A stretch of 25,350 bases of DNA from a virus. The stretch's first letter is position 1; the number at the start of each line of letters is the position of its first letter. The stretch lies in the IMG/VR virus record IMGVR_UViG_3300033571_008694, positions 1-25,350 of that record; one strand, written 5' to 3'. Under the pieces are notes generated by a model that saw only the letters and a program-made list of their open reading frames with translations, had not been told where the DNA came from and did not search any database. This document shows, piece by piece, positions 1-7,371 of this stretch. Both the position numbers and the translations under genes were made by a program.

Positions 1-264
1 ATACTTGGTATTGCCGCATATGGTCGTACACAAGAAAAGATGGCGGGTGCTAACAACGGTGGTTTAGCGTTACCAGGTGCTGGTCCAACACCAACACCAA
101 GTTTTAGTGCGCCTAGCCCAACACCAAGTTTCAGTGCTCCTAAACCGGCGCCGAGTTTTAGTGCTCCTAGCCCAGCACCAAGTTTCAGTGCTCCGCCGGC
201 AGCATCAACATTTTCAAGTACAGGTAAACCAATGCCTGTGCAACCAGATCAACCAGAACTATAA
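1..264 (+). CDS. Pro/Ser-repeat protein, C-terminal part (5' end outside window)
   Basis: The reading frame is open from base 1 to a TAA at 262-264, so this is probably the 3' end of a longer gene; an internal ATG at 40 is the first Met in the window but has no good ribosome binding site. The visible 87 residues begin with an ordinary stretch (ILGIAAYGRTQEKMAG) and continue into a Gly-rich and then Pro/Ser/Ala-rich low-complexity tail with four nine-residue repeats of the form P(T/A)PSFSAP(S/K/P). Such tails are usually extended, surface-exposed linkers in structural proteins. No domain is recognisable and the function is unknown. The stop lies 12 bases before the next gene and overlaps its Shine-Dalgarno region, so the two are probably co-transcribed. 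Confidence 0.6.
   Translation: MLGIAAYGRTQEKMAGANNGGLALPGAGPTPTPSFSAPSPTPSFSAPKPAPSFSAPSPAPSFSAPPAASTFSSTGKPMPVQPDQPEL
91..198 (+). repeat. Four tandem 27-bp coding repeats
   Basis: Four consecutive 27-bp units (91-117, 118-144, 145-171, 172-198) each encode P(T/A)PSFSAP followed by S, K or P. They differ mostly at third positions and at the T/A residue, which suggests old duplications kept at the protein level. Repeat number could vary between relatives by slippage or recombination. Confidence 0.85.
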
Positions 265-276
265 GGAGATAAGTTC

Positions 277-513
277 ATGAAAAAATTATTAGCACTATTA
301 GTAGCATCGGCATTTGTTATGCCAGTAATGGCAGCAGATGAGGCACCAAAAACAAAACGTGCCTGTGTAATGCAGAAGGATCCAAAAACAGGCAAGGAAA
401 AAGAAGTCTGTAAAGAAATCAAAATTCATAAAAAACACGAAGGCACAGCAGTACCTGACAAAGCACCTCCTAAAAAGGACGATAAAAAGAAACCTGAACC
501 AGCCAAAAAATAA
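277..513 (+). CDS. Small secreted Lys-rich protein with signal peptide
   Basis: The 78-residue protein starts with a classic Sec signal peptide: MKKLL, a hydrophobic core, then a likely signal peptidase I site after VMA at residues 17-19. The mature part is short and very rich in Lys and Pro, with two Cys (CVMQKDPKTGKEKEVC) that could form a disulfide in the periplasm. A strong Shine-Dalgarno (AAGGAG) sits 8 bases upstream of the ATG. It is the last gene before the hairpin terminator at 532. The function is unknown. A phage protein exported to the periplasm could act on the envelope or in superinfection exclusion, but nothing in the sequence shows this. Confidence 0.75.
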   Translation: MKKLLALLVASAFVMPVMAADEAPKTKRACVMQKDPKTGKEKEVCKEIKIHKKHEGTAVPDKAPPKKDDKKKPEPAKK

Positions 514-519
514 TTGGGC

Positions 520-548
520 TTGACATAAATTAAAAGGTATAGTATAAT
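520..548 (+). promoter_or_regulatory. Sigma70-type (early) promoter inside a terminator
   Basis: TTGACA at 520-525 and TATAAT at 543-548 are exact consensus boxes separated by 17 bp. The expected transcription start is near 555, about 17 bases before the dnaJ-like ATG. The -10 box lies in the loop and 5' arm of the terminator hairpin at 532-563. A transcript starting at ~555 would lack the 5' arm, so it would not be terminated. It would drive the dnaJ-def-clpA operon with host RNA polymerase early in infection. Confidence 0.85.
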
Positions 549-567
549 TTTACTATACCTTTTTTTA
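532..567 (+). terminator. Rho-independent terminator after the secreted-protein gene
   Basis: A perfect 13-bp inverted repeat (AAAAGGTATAGTA at 532-544, TACTATACCTTTT at 551-563) with a 6-base loop is followed by more T residues, giving a T-run from 560 to 567. It lies 19 bases after the stop of the upstream gene. The stem is AU-rich but long. Because it is palindromic with A-runs on the left, it could also act on the opposite strand. Confidence 0.85.
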
Positions 568-571
568 CCAT

Positions 572-1393
572 ATGAGTGATCACTATAATACATTAGGCGT
601 TGGACGAAATGCCAACGCAGACGAAATTAAAAAAGCCTACCGAAAGTTGGCTGGCAAACACCATCCCGATCGTGGTGGGGATACCAAACGGTTTCAGCAA
701 ATTCAAGAAGCATACGATACCCTAAGCGATCCAGGTAAGCGCCAGCAATACGACAATCCTCAACCAGAATTCCGTTTCCATACAGGAAATATGGGAGGGT
801 TTGAAGATATGTTTTCAAACTTTGGTTTTGGAGGCATGGGGCGTAGACAGCAAGTACGAAGAAATAAAAACGTTACTATACAAGTACGCATGACCTTAAA
901 AGATATTTTTGAAGGCAAGGAAGTAGTAGGAAGTATTCGACTACCCAGCGGCAAAGATCAAGCACTACAGATAAAAATACCAAGAGGTGTACAACACGGA
1001 GATCAGATTAGATTCCAGGGCCTAGGAGACGATAGTTTACCGGGAATACCCAAAGGCGATCTAATTGCCAACATTGTTCAACTACCCGATCATCGATATC
1101 GTAGAGATGGCCCGCATCTCTTTACTGAAGCACAGATAAATGCCTTTGATGCTATACTAGGCACTACTATTGTTGTGGACACTATTGCAGATACTCATTT
1201 AGAAATTTCAGTTCCTGCAGGAATTCAACATGGACAAATGATTAATTGTAGGGGACATGGGTTATACGAAATGAACAGACATGACTCCAGGGGTAGCATG
1301 TTTGTTGTAATTAATGTTACTACGCCTAATAATTTAGAACCTGGCGACAGAGTAGTATTAGAAAAACTACAGAGGAAATATGCAGGTCAGTGA
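572..1393 (+). CDS. dnaJ: DnaJ/CbpA-like Hsp40 co-chaperone
   Basis: This 273-residue protein has a full J domain at about residues 1-68 with the HPD triad at 31-33, which stimulates ATP hydrolysis by DnaK. A Gly/Phe-rich linker follows at about 72-92, then a two-lobed substrate-binding C-terminal domain (about 98-265). The zinc-finger CxxCxGxG region of type I DnaJ is absent, so it is a type II, CbpA-like Hsp40. It probably recruits host DnaK to phage proteins during assembly or replication. No DnaK gene is visible. There is no clear Shine-Dalgarno: the ATG follows the T-tract of the preceding terminator, and the predicted leader is only about 17 bases. It overlaps the deformylase gene by 14 bases, implying translational coupling. 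Confidence 0.93.
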   Translation: MSDHYNTLGVGRNANADEIKKAYRKLAGKHHPDRGGDTKRFQQIQEAYDTLSDPGKRQQYDNPQPEFRFHTGNMGGFEDMFSNFGFGGMGRRQQVRRNKNVTIQVRMTLKDIFEGKEVVGSIRLPSGKDQALQIKIPRGVQHGDQIRFQGLGDDSLPGIPKGDLIANIVQLPDHRYRRDGPHLFTEAQINAFDAILGTTIVVDTIADTHLEISVPAGIQHGQMINCRGHGLYEMNRHDSRGSMFVVINVTTPNNLEPGDRVVLEKLQRKYAGQ

Positions 1394-1889
1394 TTTCCAA
1401 CTTAAAAAAGATCCAGATCCGATACTTTATCAAAAATTAGAAGATTACGATTTTTCTTGTGGTATGGATCCATATGAAATCGAACGTGTGATGATTGCCA
1501 TAATGGAAGATGAATATGGCATTGGCATTTCGGCCAATCAAGTAGGATTTGATAAAAGAGTTGTAATAGTAAAACCAAAAGGACAATCGGCTTTTGCATT
1601 GTTTAATCCTGTTATTATAGAACGACACGGAGAATGTTCAGACGAAGAAGGATGTCTAAGTTTTCCAGGTTTGTTTATGCAGATAAAAAGATTCGAAACT
1701 ATTACTGCAAAATATCTTGACAAGGATGCAAAAGAATGTACAATTACATTGTCTGGTATGGATGCCAAGTGTCTTCAGCATGAAATAGATCATTTGGACG
1801 GAATAGTTTTTACCAGTCATGTTAGCAAAATGAAATTAGATTTAGCACGTAAACGTCAAAGGAAATTATTAAATGGTAGAACCAAGTGA
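1380..1889 (+). CDS. def: Peptide deformylase
   Basis: At 169 residues this is the usual length of bacterial deformylase. All three motifs are present: GIGISANQ at 47-54 (motif I, GxGxAAxQ), EGCLS at 90-94 with the metal-ligand Cys92, and QHEIDHLDG at 133-141 with the HExxH residues His134, Glu135 and His138. The enzyme removes the N-formyl group from nascent proteins. Phage deformylases are known from marine T4-like phages, where they are thought to support fast processing of viral proteins. The start at 1380 overlaps dnaJ, with AGAGG a few bases upstream; the stop overlaps clpA by 17 bases. It sits between a chaperone and an unfoldase, which suggests a shared role in protein maturation and quality control. 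Confidence 0.96.
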   Translation: MQVSDFQLKKDPDPILYQKLEDYDFSCGMDPYEIERVMIAIMEDEYGIGISANQVGFDKRVVIVKPKGQSAFALFNPVIIERHGECSDEEGCLSFPGLFMQIKRFETITAKYLDKDAKECTITLSGMDAKCLQHEIDHLDGIVFTSHVSKMKLDLARKRQRKLLNGRTK

Positions 1890-4125
1890 AGAACTACAAG
1901 CAGTCTTTGAAAAAGCAGTAGAAGATTGTAAAAAACTCAGTCACGAATATGTGACACTAGAGCATCTTACATTCGCTATATTATGCGAGGAAAAATTCTA
2001 CGAGTTATTGACTAACTACGGTGCCAACACAGAATATGTTAAAACTAATCTCGAACATCACTTAAAAACCAAGTGTGAAGATATTATTTTAGAAAACCCT
2101 GGCAAATACAAACCAAAGAAAACACAATCCGTTGAGCGTGTGTTAAATCGTGCATTTACACAAGTTCTTTTCAGCGGCCGCCAGAGTATTGAACTGTTAG
2201 ATGTATTCCTTAGCATTCTTAGCGAAAAACGCAGTTATGCTGTCTACTATCTAAACAAGGGCGGAATAGAAAAAGATAAGTTTGCTGACTTTATCAATAA
2301 CGAAGTTGAAAGCGAAGAAGAAGAACACACCAGCGACGGGCAAAGTGAAAAAGCCCTTCGTAGTTTTACCACTAATTTAAACGATCAGGTTAAAAAGAGT
2401 AAAGTTGATCCTGTGATTGGTCGTGAATTTGAATTAGAACAAATTGCACTAGGACTTGGACGTAGAACAAAAAATAATGTTCTGTTAGTTGGTGATCCTG
2501 GTGTTGGTAAGACTGCTATTGCAGAAGGTTTAGCCTATAATATTGTTAACGACAATGTTCCAAAGTTTTTAAAAGAATATACTGTTTATAACTTGGATAT
2601 CAGTAGTATGTTGGCTGGTAGTAAGTACCGCGGCGACTTTGAAGAACGTTTTAAACTTGTACTTAAGGCTCTGCAAAGCAAAGGCAAGACTGTGCTGTTT
2701 ATCGACGAAGCACATATGATTTCTGGTGCAGGTGCAGGAGGACAACAAAATAGCAACGATCTTGCTAACATGATGAAACCAGCATTGAGCAAAGGTAACA
2801 TCAAAGTTGTAGCAAGTACTACTTGGGAAGAATATCGCAAGTACTTTGAAAAAGATCGTGCCCTAATGCGTCGATTCCAACGTGTTACTGTAGACGAACC
2901 TACAGCAGACATGGCACGTGATATTCTTCTTGGAATTAAGAAATATTATGAAAAACATCATAATGTTATTATTACAGATGAAGCCGTTGAATCAGCAGTT
3001 AAACTATCAGTAAAATATATCACTGATAAGAAATTGCCAGATAAAGCCATTGACTTAATTGACGTTGCTTGCAGTCGATTTAATATTAAAGAACAGGATG
3101 AAAATCGAATTGTAGATGTTCCTGAAGTACAGTTTGAACTCAGTAAGATGGTTAACTTACCTGAGGAAACAGTTAAAGAGAGAGAAAGTTCTAATTTAGT
3201 TAATCTAGAAAAGAACATGAAAGCAGAAGTGTACGGACAAGATGAAGCCATTGGCGAACTTATTGATAAGATTTTAGTAGCACAGGCAGGATTAAAACCA
3301 GAAAACAAACCTATCGGAAGTTTTGTATTCATGGGTCCAACAGGCACTGGTAAAACAGAAACTGCTAAACAGTTGGCTAAACAAATGGGCATTCCGATGA
3401 TTCGCTTTGATATGAGCGAATATCAGGAAAAGCACAGTGTTAGTAAATTAATTGGTAGTCCTCCGGGCTATGTTGGCTTTGAAGAAAACGCAGGCCTACT
3501 GATTACTAAACTACAAGAACATCCACATTGTGTGTTGTTGTTAGATGAAATTGAAAAATCTCATCCAGATGTATCCACTATTCTTCTACAACTTATGGAC
3601 AATGGTAAGGTCACTGGTAGTAACGGTAAAGAAGCAGATGCTCGTAACGTAGTATTAATTATGACTACTAACTTGGGTGCCGCTGATGCAGATCGCAATG
3701 TTATCGGATTTGGTAATCAAGACAGTGAATATGAAGATCGAGAACTTAAGAAGTTCTTTGCTCCAGAGTTCCGTAATCGTTTAGATGGTATTATCACATT
3801 TGGTAAACTTAGCAAAGAAACTATGATTAAGGTAGTAGGCAAGTTCTTAGTAGAACTTAAAGCACAAATCAAAGACAAAGACATTGATATCACTATTTCC
3901 AACGACGCAATAGATTATCTAGTTGAAAAAGGCTTTGATAAGAAGATGGGTGCCCGTCCTCTACAACGTGTAATCGATAAAGATATTAAACGTCCGCTAA
4001 GTAAGAGTATGTTGTTTGGAGACTTAAAAGGCGGCGGTCGTGTTCATATCGATGTACAAGATAACGAGTTAGTCCTTAAAACTGAAAATGAAACAAATAA
4101 AGAAAACCAATCATCTGTTCTATGA
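1873..4125 (+). CDS. clpA: ClpA-like double-AAA+ unfoldase
   Basis: The 750-residue protein has the ClpA layout. An N-terminal Clp-N-type helical domain (about 1-140) is followed by an acidic linker, a first AAA+ module with Walker A GDPGVGKT at 207-214 and Walker B VLFIDEAH, and a second module with Walker A GPTGTGKT at 488-495 and Walker B VLLLDEIE. The long coiled-coil middle domain of ClpB is absent, so disaggregase activity is unlikely. The second module carries IGF at 611-613, in the position of the ClpP-docking loop (IGL in ClpA, IGF in ClpX). This suggests it can dock on a ClpP protease. No ClpP gene is in the window, so host ClpP is the likely partner. It overlaps def upstream and an unknown gene downstream (38 bases). 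Confidence 0.93.
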   Translation: MVEPSEELQAVFEKAVEDCKKLSHEYVTLEHLTFAILCEEKFYELLTNYGANTEYVKTNLEHHLKTKCEDIILENPGKYKPKKTQSVERVLNRAFTQVLFSGRQSIELLDVFLSILSEKRSYAVYYLNKGGIEKDKFADFINNEVESEEEEHTSDGQSEKALRSFTTNLNDQVKKSKVDPVIGREFELEQIALGLGRRTKNNVLLVGDPGVGKTAIAEGLAYNIVNDNVPKFLKEYTVYNLDISSMLAGSKYRGDFEERFKLVLKALQSKGKTVLFIDEAHMISGAGAGGQQNSNDLANMMKPALSKGNIKVVASTTWEEYRKYFEKDRALMRRFQRVTVDEPTADMARDILLGIKKYYEKHHNVIITDEAVESAVKLSVKYITDKKLPDKAIDLIDVACSRFNIKEQDENRIVDVPEVQFELSKMVNLPEETVKERESSNLVNLEKNMKAEVYGQDEAIGELIDKILVAQAGLKPENKPIGSFVFMGPTGTGKTETAKQLAKQMGIPMIRFDMSEYQEKHSVSKLIGSPPGYVGFEENAGLLITKLQEHPHCVLLLDEIEKSHPDVSTILLQLMDNGKVTGSNGKEADARNVVLIMTTNLGAADADRNVIGFGNQDSEYEDRELKKFFAPEFRNRLDGIITFGKLSKETMIKVVGKFLVELKAQIKDKDIDITISNDAIDYLVEKGFDKKMGARPLQRVIDKDIKRPLSKSMLFGDLKGGGRVHIDVQDNELVLKTENETNKENQSSVL

Positions 4126-4744
4126 CAAGTATGTAAATAAAATCTCCATCTACACACCGCTGGCTGGAGATTTTCGTACTAAAGAATTAGATCGACTAAA
4201 GATTAATTTTGATCACTACAGCCAACTTCTAGAAAACAGTAAAAATGGTTTTATAGAAGTGGGTTCGTGGAACAAAAAACGCATTTCAGTCAGCGATGTA
4301 TTTGTTGGTTTTAAACTATTAAATCTTTTAGATTCTGAAGAAGATTTTTCAGTTCGTGTTGAAGGCAGGATACTGGGAATTTATTCTAACAACGATAATC
4401 TTATAGAAAAAATACGCTGTTTAGATTCTAGCATAGTTCGTGAAATTAGTAGACCTAGCAACGAAACTGTGAAAAATTTTCTGTTAGCCAATCCTAACAA
4501 AGTCATTGCAAAAACCTACACTCACAAGTTTCGAGTAACAGTTAACCCTTTACGGCACAACAGCGAAAGTTTCCATGAATGGGCTGAAAAAATTCCTAAA
4601 ATTAAACTTTTAAAGCGTACTTATAAAACCGAAGGCTATTTCTATGCCGCAGACGAAAAAGTACTAGGTTTATGTAAGTTGTTTTTAGGCTCTAAAATAC
4701 GCCGCATAGACGAATTAGTCACAGAAGAGGAAATTTGTGGCTAA
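4088..4744 (+). CDS. Conserved phage protein of unknown function
   Basis: This 218-residue protein has no domain I can name. It begins MKQIKKTNHLFYDKYVNK and has mixed charged and hydrophobic segments without membrane helices or a signal peptide, so it is probably a soluble globular protein. The start lies inside the end of the clpA-like gene in another frame, and no later in-frame Met gives a sensible alternative, so the 38-base overlap is probably real. It closes the proteostasis operon. The late promoter and inverted repeat that start the next operon lie just past its stop codon. A function tied to the unfoldase, such as an adaptor, is possible from position only. Confidence 0.75.
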   Translation: MKQIKKTNHLFYDKYVNKISIYTPLAGDFRTKELDRLKINFDHYSQLLENSKNGFIEVGSWNKKRISVSDVFVGFKLLNLLDSEEDFSVRVEGRILGIYSNNDNLIEKIRCLDSSIVREISRPSNETVKNFLLANPNKVIAKTYTHKFRVTVNPLRHNSESFHEWAEKIPKIKLLKRTYKTEGYFYAADEKVLGLCKLFLGSKIRRIDELVTEEEICG

Positions 4745-4750
4745 AGCAAA

Positions 4751-4787
4751 ATAGCATAAATACTCTAATAATGGGTAGTTATGCTAT
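4751..4787 (+). promoter_or_regulatory. Inverted repeat flanking late promoter, reaching the start codon
   Basis: ATAGCAT at 4751-4757 and ATGCTAT at 4781-4787 are perfect reverse complements. The 3' copy includes the first two bases of the ATG at 4786. The late promoter lies between the arms. Only RNA that begins upstream of 4751 can form the hairpin, which would mask the start codon. Confidence 0.5.
4755..4762 (+). promoter_or_regulatory. T4-like late promoter (CATAAATA)
   Basis: CATAAATA followed by CTCTAATA matches the T4 late -10 element TATAAATA at seven of eight positions. No -35 box is expected for this promoter class. The inferred start is near 4768, so the late transcript would enter the cargo operon just before 4786. 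Confidence 0.75.
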
Positions 4788-5142
4788 GAAAACATTCAAA
4801 GAATTATTTGAAAGCCTTGATAAACCAGAAAACTGGTTAGAAGAAACATATCACGGCGATGATTTTTATCTACAATACGGTGACGTAGAAGAATCTTTAG
4901 AAGAAGCAGAGTATCGCGGACGTAAGGTTTCTCTGGGTAAACCGATGCAGGGCGATGTTAAAAAATTCAAAGTCTATGTGCGTAACCCACAGGGTAATGT
5001 TGTCAAAGTAAACTTTGGCGATCCCAACATGAAAATCAAAAAGTCTAATCCTGCAAGACGTCGCAGTTTCCGTGCCCGACATAATTGCGATAATCCCGGA
5101 CCAAGACACAAGGCACGTTACTGGAGTTGTCGCAAATGGTAA
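4786..5142 (+). CDS. Probable virion-internal protein with conserved basic Cys/Trp C-terminus
   Basis: The chosen start gives a 118-residue protein beginning MKTFKELFESL, closely resembling the capsid-targeting peptide of T4 internal proteins (MKTYQEF). It has an L-F-E/S site like those cut by the prohead protease. An in-frame ATG at 4771 and the open frame upstream are less likely because they precede this peptide. An acidic segment follows (about 24-45). The C-terminal half, from about RKVSLGKPMQG to the end, is a basic domain ending RARHNC...KARYWSCRKW, which I recognise as a recurrent module in marine phages; its function is not known to me. It is the first gene after the late promoter at 4755. 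Confidence 0.8.
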   Translation: MKTFKELFESLDKPENWLEETYHGDDFYLQYGDVEESLEEAEYRGRKVSLGKPMQGDVKKFKVYVRNPQGNVVKVNFGDPNMKIKKSNPARRRSFRARHNCDNPGPRHKARYWSCRKW

Positions 5143-5483
5143 AATTATACGAGTTAGATCAGCAATTAAAAAATTTAGAAGATGTAGATTTAGTAGACGA
5201 TCTACATTACTTCATGAACAACGATCCTAAATTTTATAGAAGAATTATGTATCCTGTTCTAAGTCAAGTAAAGAACAAGATGAAACAAGGACAGGGTTGC
5301 AGTCATGATGTCTTTAGACCCTGTGTAGATACAGCAGCCAAACTCTATTGTAAAAAGTTTCAAATACCAAGCAATGACAAATCTGTGTTTACCGATGTTG
5401 ACAGAGATGCACTAGCACGTAAAATATTTCAACAAGAAAGTGAAAGAATTAAGCAAGGCGCATACGATAGGAACGAACAATGA
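5136..5483 (+). CDS. Conserved small phage protein, unknown function
   Basis: I place the start at 5136 (MVKLYELDQQL), because GGAG at 5123-5126 is well spaced for it; an ATG 9 bases earlier is also in frame. The 115-residue product is soluble, rich in charged residues and predicted helical, with three Cys in the middle (QGCSHDVFRPCVDTAAKLYC) that could form a small metal or disulfide cluster. The start overlaps the previous stop and the end overlaps the next gene, so it is translationally coupled within the late cargo operon. The N-terminus is only loosely like the capsid-targeting peptides of its neighbours. Confidence 0.75.
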   Translation: MVKLYELDQQLKNLEDVDLVDDLHYFMNNDPKFYRRIMYPVLSQVKNKMKQGQGCSHDVFRPCVDTAAKLYCKKFQIPSNDKSVFTDVDRDALARKIFQQESERIKQGAYDRNEQ

Positions 5484-6223
5484 TATTGTTAGAAGGCGGC
5501 AATGTATTTGCAGATGCTACTCCTTTTGATCACAAAGAAGTACCTGCAATATTAAAAAGAGTTAATGATGCATTGCAAGGCACAGGCATACGTGCTATTC
5601 CTGTAGGCAGTGCTGCCACACCAACTCCTGGAAAACAAAGCGGAGATATGGATGTCATTGTTGATGAAAAGGCTGTGCTAGATTTTTTTAAAGCCAAAGA
5701 TGCTAAAACTGGTCGTAAAGCATTAAACGATTATATTGCTGGTAAAGGATTAGAAACTGCACAGAGCGGTATTAATGTTCATGTCCGTGTACCAACAGAA
5801 GATAGTTTTGCACAAGTGGACGTTATGGTGTCTCAAAATGCAGAACGTGTTTCTCAATTTCATAAACACAATATTCCAGCAGGTAGTCCTTACAAAGGTG
5901 TTAACAAACAATTAGTCATGGCCATACTTGCTAAGAGCAAAGGCTATATGTGGAGTGCGTGGCAAGGTCTATTCAGCCGCACACCCGACGGCAAAAAAGG
6001 GTCGTTAGTCACAGACGAACTAGCAGACATAGCAGAAATATTAACAGGAAAGAAAAACGCCGCAGTGTTAGGCAGTGTTGAAAGCATTTTAGATGCACTT
6101 CCAAAAGATCAAGCAGACGCATTGTTAGCCAAAGCCAAAGAAGATCCTAACTGGAGGGAAGTTCCAGTTAAACAAGAAAGTGCTGAACTACAGCGTATTA
6201 GAAAGTTGAGTGGATTAGCATGA
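5480..6223 (+). CDS. Pol-beta-superfamily nucleotidyltransferase
   Basis: The 247-residue protein has the nucleotidyltransferase signature: Gly43-Ser44 followed by GDMDVIVD, with Asp56 and Asp58 as the paired metal ligands, and a third Asp114 in FAQVDVMV. This fold transfers a nucleotide to RNA, DNA, protein or a small molecule; the substrate cannot be read from sequence. The C-terminus ends ESAELQRIRKLSGLA, nearly repeating the end of the protein at 11535-12521 (ESAELSDILKLAG). That may be a docking tag shared by virion proteins. It overlaps both neighbours by ATGA-type junctions. The order nucleotidyltransferase, KxDG protein, HxGH nucleotidyltransferase suggests a common nucleotide-linked task. 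Confidence 0.82.
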   Translation: MILLEGGNVFADATPFDHKEVPAILKRVNDALQGTGIRAIPVGSAATPTPGKQSGDMDVIVDEKAVLDFFKAKDAKTGRKALNDYIAGKGLETAQSGINVHVRVPTEDSFAQVDVMVSQNAERVSQFHKHNIPAGSPYKGVNKQLVMAILAKSKGYMWSAWQGLFSRTPDGKKGSLVTDELADIAEILTGKKNAAVLGSVESILDALPKDQADALLAKAKEDPNWREVPVKQESAELQRIRKLSGLA

Positions 6224-7371
6224 GACTAAGAGAAATTTTTTCAGGCTTAACAGAAGCAACGGCACCTAAACAATTAGGCCGTGCATTTAACCATTTAGAA
6301 GATTTAGTTTTCTTTTACGGCAGTAAAGGCACACAAGAAGCATTAAGCCATATTAAAGACTTTGCTACACAACAAGGTGCTGAAAGTATTCGTATGAAGT
6401 GGGACGGTAATCCTCAAATTTATTGGGGTAGAGAAACAAAGAACGGTCCACTATTGCTAGGTGGTCACAACGGTTGGAGCCGTGGAGCAAAAACTGACAG
6501 TCCTGAGGCTATTAGAGATTTTATTTTAAATAAAAGTGGTAGTCCTAAAACTCCAGACGAACAAGCGGCACGTGAACAATTTGCTGGACAGTTTGCTAGT
6601 TTATATGATTACTTCGATCGTAGTACACCCAGAGACTTTGTAGGATTTGTTTATGCTGATGGATTATTCCTACAACGTCCGCAATTAGACAAAGAAGATG
6701 TTTATAACTTCTGTCCTAATCCTAAATCACAAACCTGCTATCACGTTCGCAAAGACAGCGACCTTGGCAAGCGTATAGCACAGGCAGACGTTATGGTTGT
6801 TGGTCATGCATATTTTCCACAATGGGGCATGCCTGATTCAGCACAAAAACCAATTTCAGACTTCAGTCAATTTAATTCTAATCCTAAGTTAATAGTGTTA
6901 GGTCCTATCTATAATAAAAAACCTGTTAAGATAGACGATGACAGTGTGTTGGCTGTAGAAAAATATCTAGCACAACACGCAGGACAAATAGACGGCTTCC
7001 TTGCAGACACTGCGGGATTGGCAGATTTAAAAGATATCCTTTACAAGTATGTAAATCAAACAGCCAAAGCCAAACAATTAGACGACGTCAGTATGGCACA
7101 CTTTAAGCAATGGTTAAACACTGCTAAAGTCAGTGCAGGTAAAATGGCCAAAATTGATGAAAAAATTAAAGCAAATCCTAACGGTCTTGATGCCATATTT
7201 AAATTAGTACGTATGATACAAGATATGAAGGACGATGTTATTGATCAAATAGAAGGCGAGCAGGGAGACATATGGGACACACAAGGTGAAGGCCGTGTAC
7301 GCTATGCTGATCAAGGTAAAGAATTTGGTAATGTAAAACTAGTACCTCGTAAAAGGTGGACACCGCAATGA
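6220..7371 (+). CDS. KxDG ligase-like protein with capsid-targeting N-terminus
   Basis: The 383-residue protein starts MRLREIFSGLTEA, a capsid-targeting-like peptide with an L-T-E/A prohead protease site at residues 10-13. The segment RMKWDGNPQIYWG contains Lys60-Trp-Asp-Gly63, matching the KxDG nucleotidylation motif of covalent nucleotidyltransferases (DNA/RNA ligases). DFVGFVYADGLF further on resembles motif III. The C-terminal third is helical and charged. It looks like a family of phage ligase-like proteins of unproven activity, so polynucleotide ligation or an AMP transfer is plausible but not shown. The remaining ligase motifs IV and V are not clear by eye, so it may be a divergent or inactive member. 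It overlaps both neighbours. Confidence 0.72.
   Translation: MRLREIFSGLTEATAPKQLGRAFNHLEDLVFFYGSKGTQEALSHIKDFATQQGAESIRMKWDGNPQIYWGRETKNGPLLLGGHNGWSRGAKTDSPEAIRDFILNKSGSPKTPDEQAAREQFAGQFASLYDYFDRSTPRDFVGFVYADGLFLQRPQLDKEDVYNFCPNPKSQTCYHVRKDSDLGKRIAQADVMVVGHAYFPQWGMPDSAQKPISDFSQFNSNPKLIVLGPIYNKKPVKIDDDSVLAVEKYLAQHAGQIDGFLADTAGLADLKDILYKYVNQTAKAKQLDDVSMAHFKQWLNTAKVSAGKMAKIDEKIKANPNGLDAIFKLVRMIQDMKDDVIDQIEGEQGDIWDTQGEGRVRYADQGKEFGNVKLVPRKRWTPQ

Noticed and set aside
91-198. CRISPR-like or regulatory direct repeats
   Set aside because: The 27-bp units are directly adjacent with no spacers and are in frame within a coding sequence; they encode a Pro/Ser repeat.
2958-3392. 144-codon minus-strand frame inside the clpA-like gene
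   Set aside because: Antisense to conserved AAA+ motifs, no ribosome site and no recognisable protein pattern.
1873-4125. ClpB-type disaggregase for the AAA+ gene
   Set aside because: The long coiled-coil middle domain between the two ATPase modules is absent, and an IGF ClpP-loop tripeptide is present.
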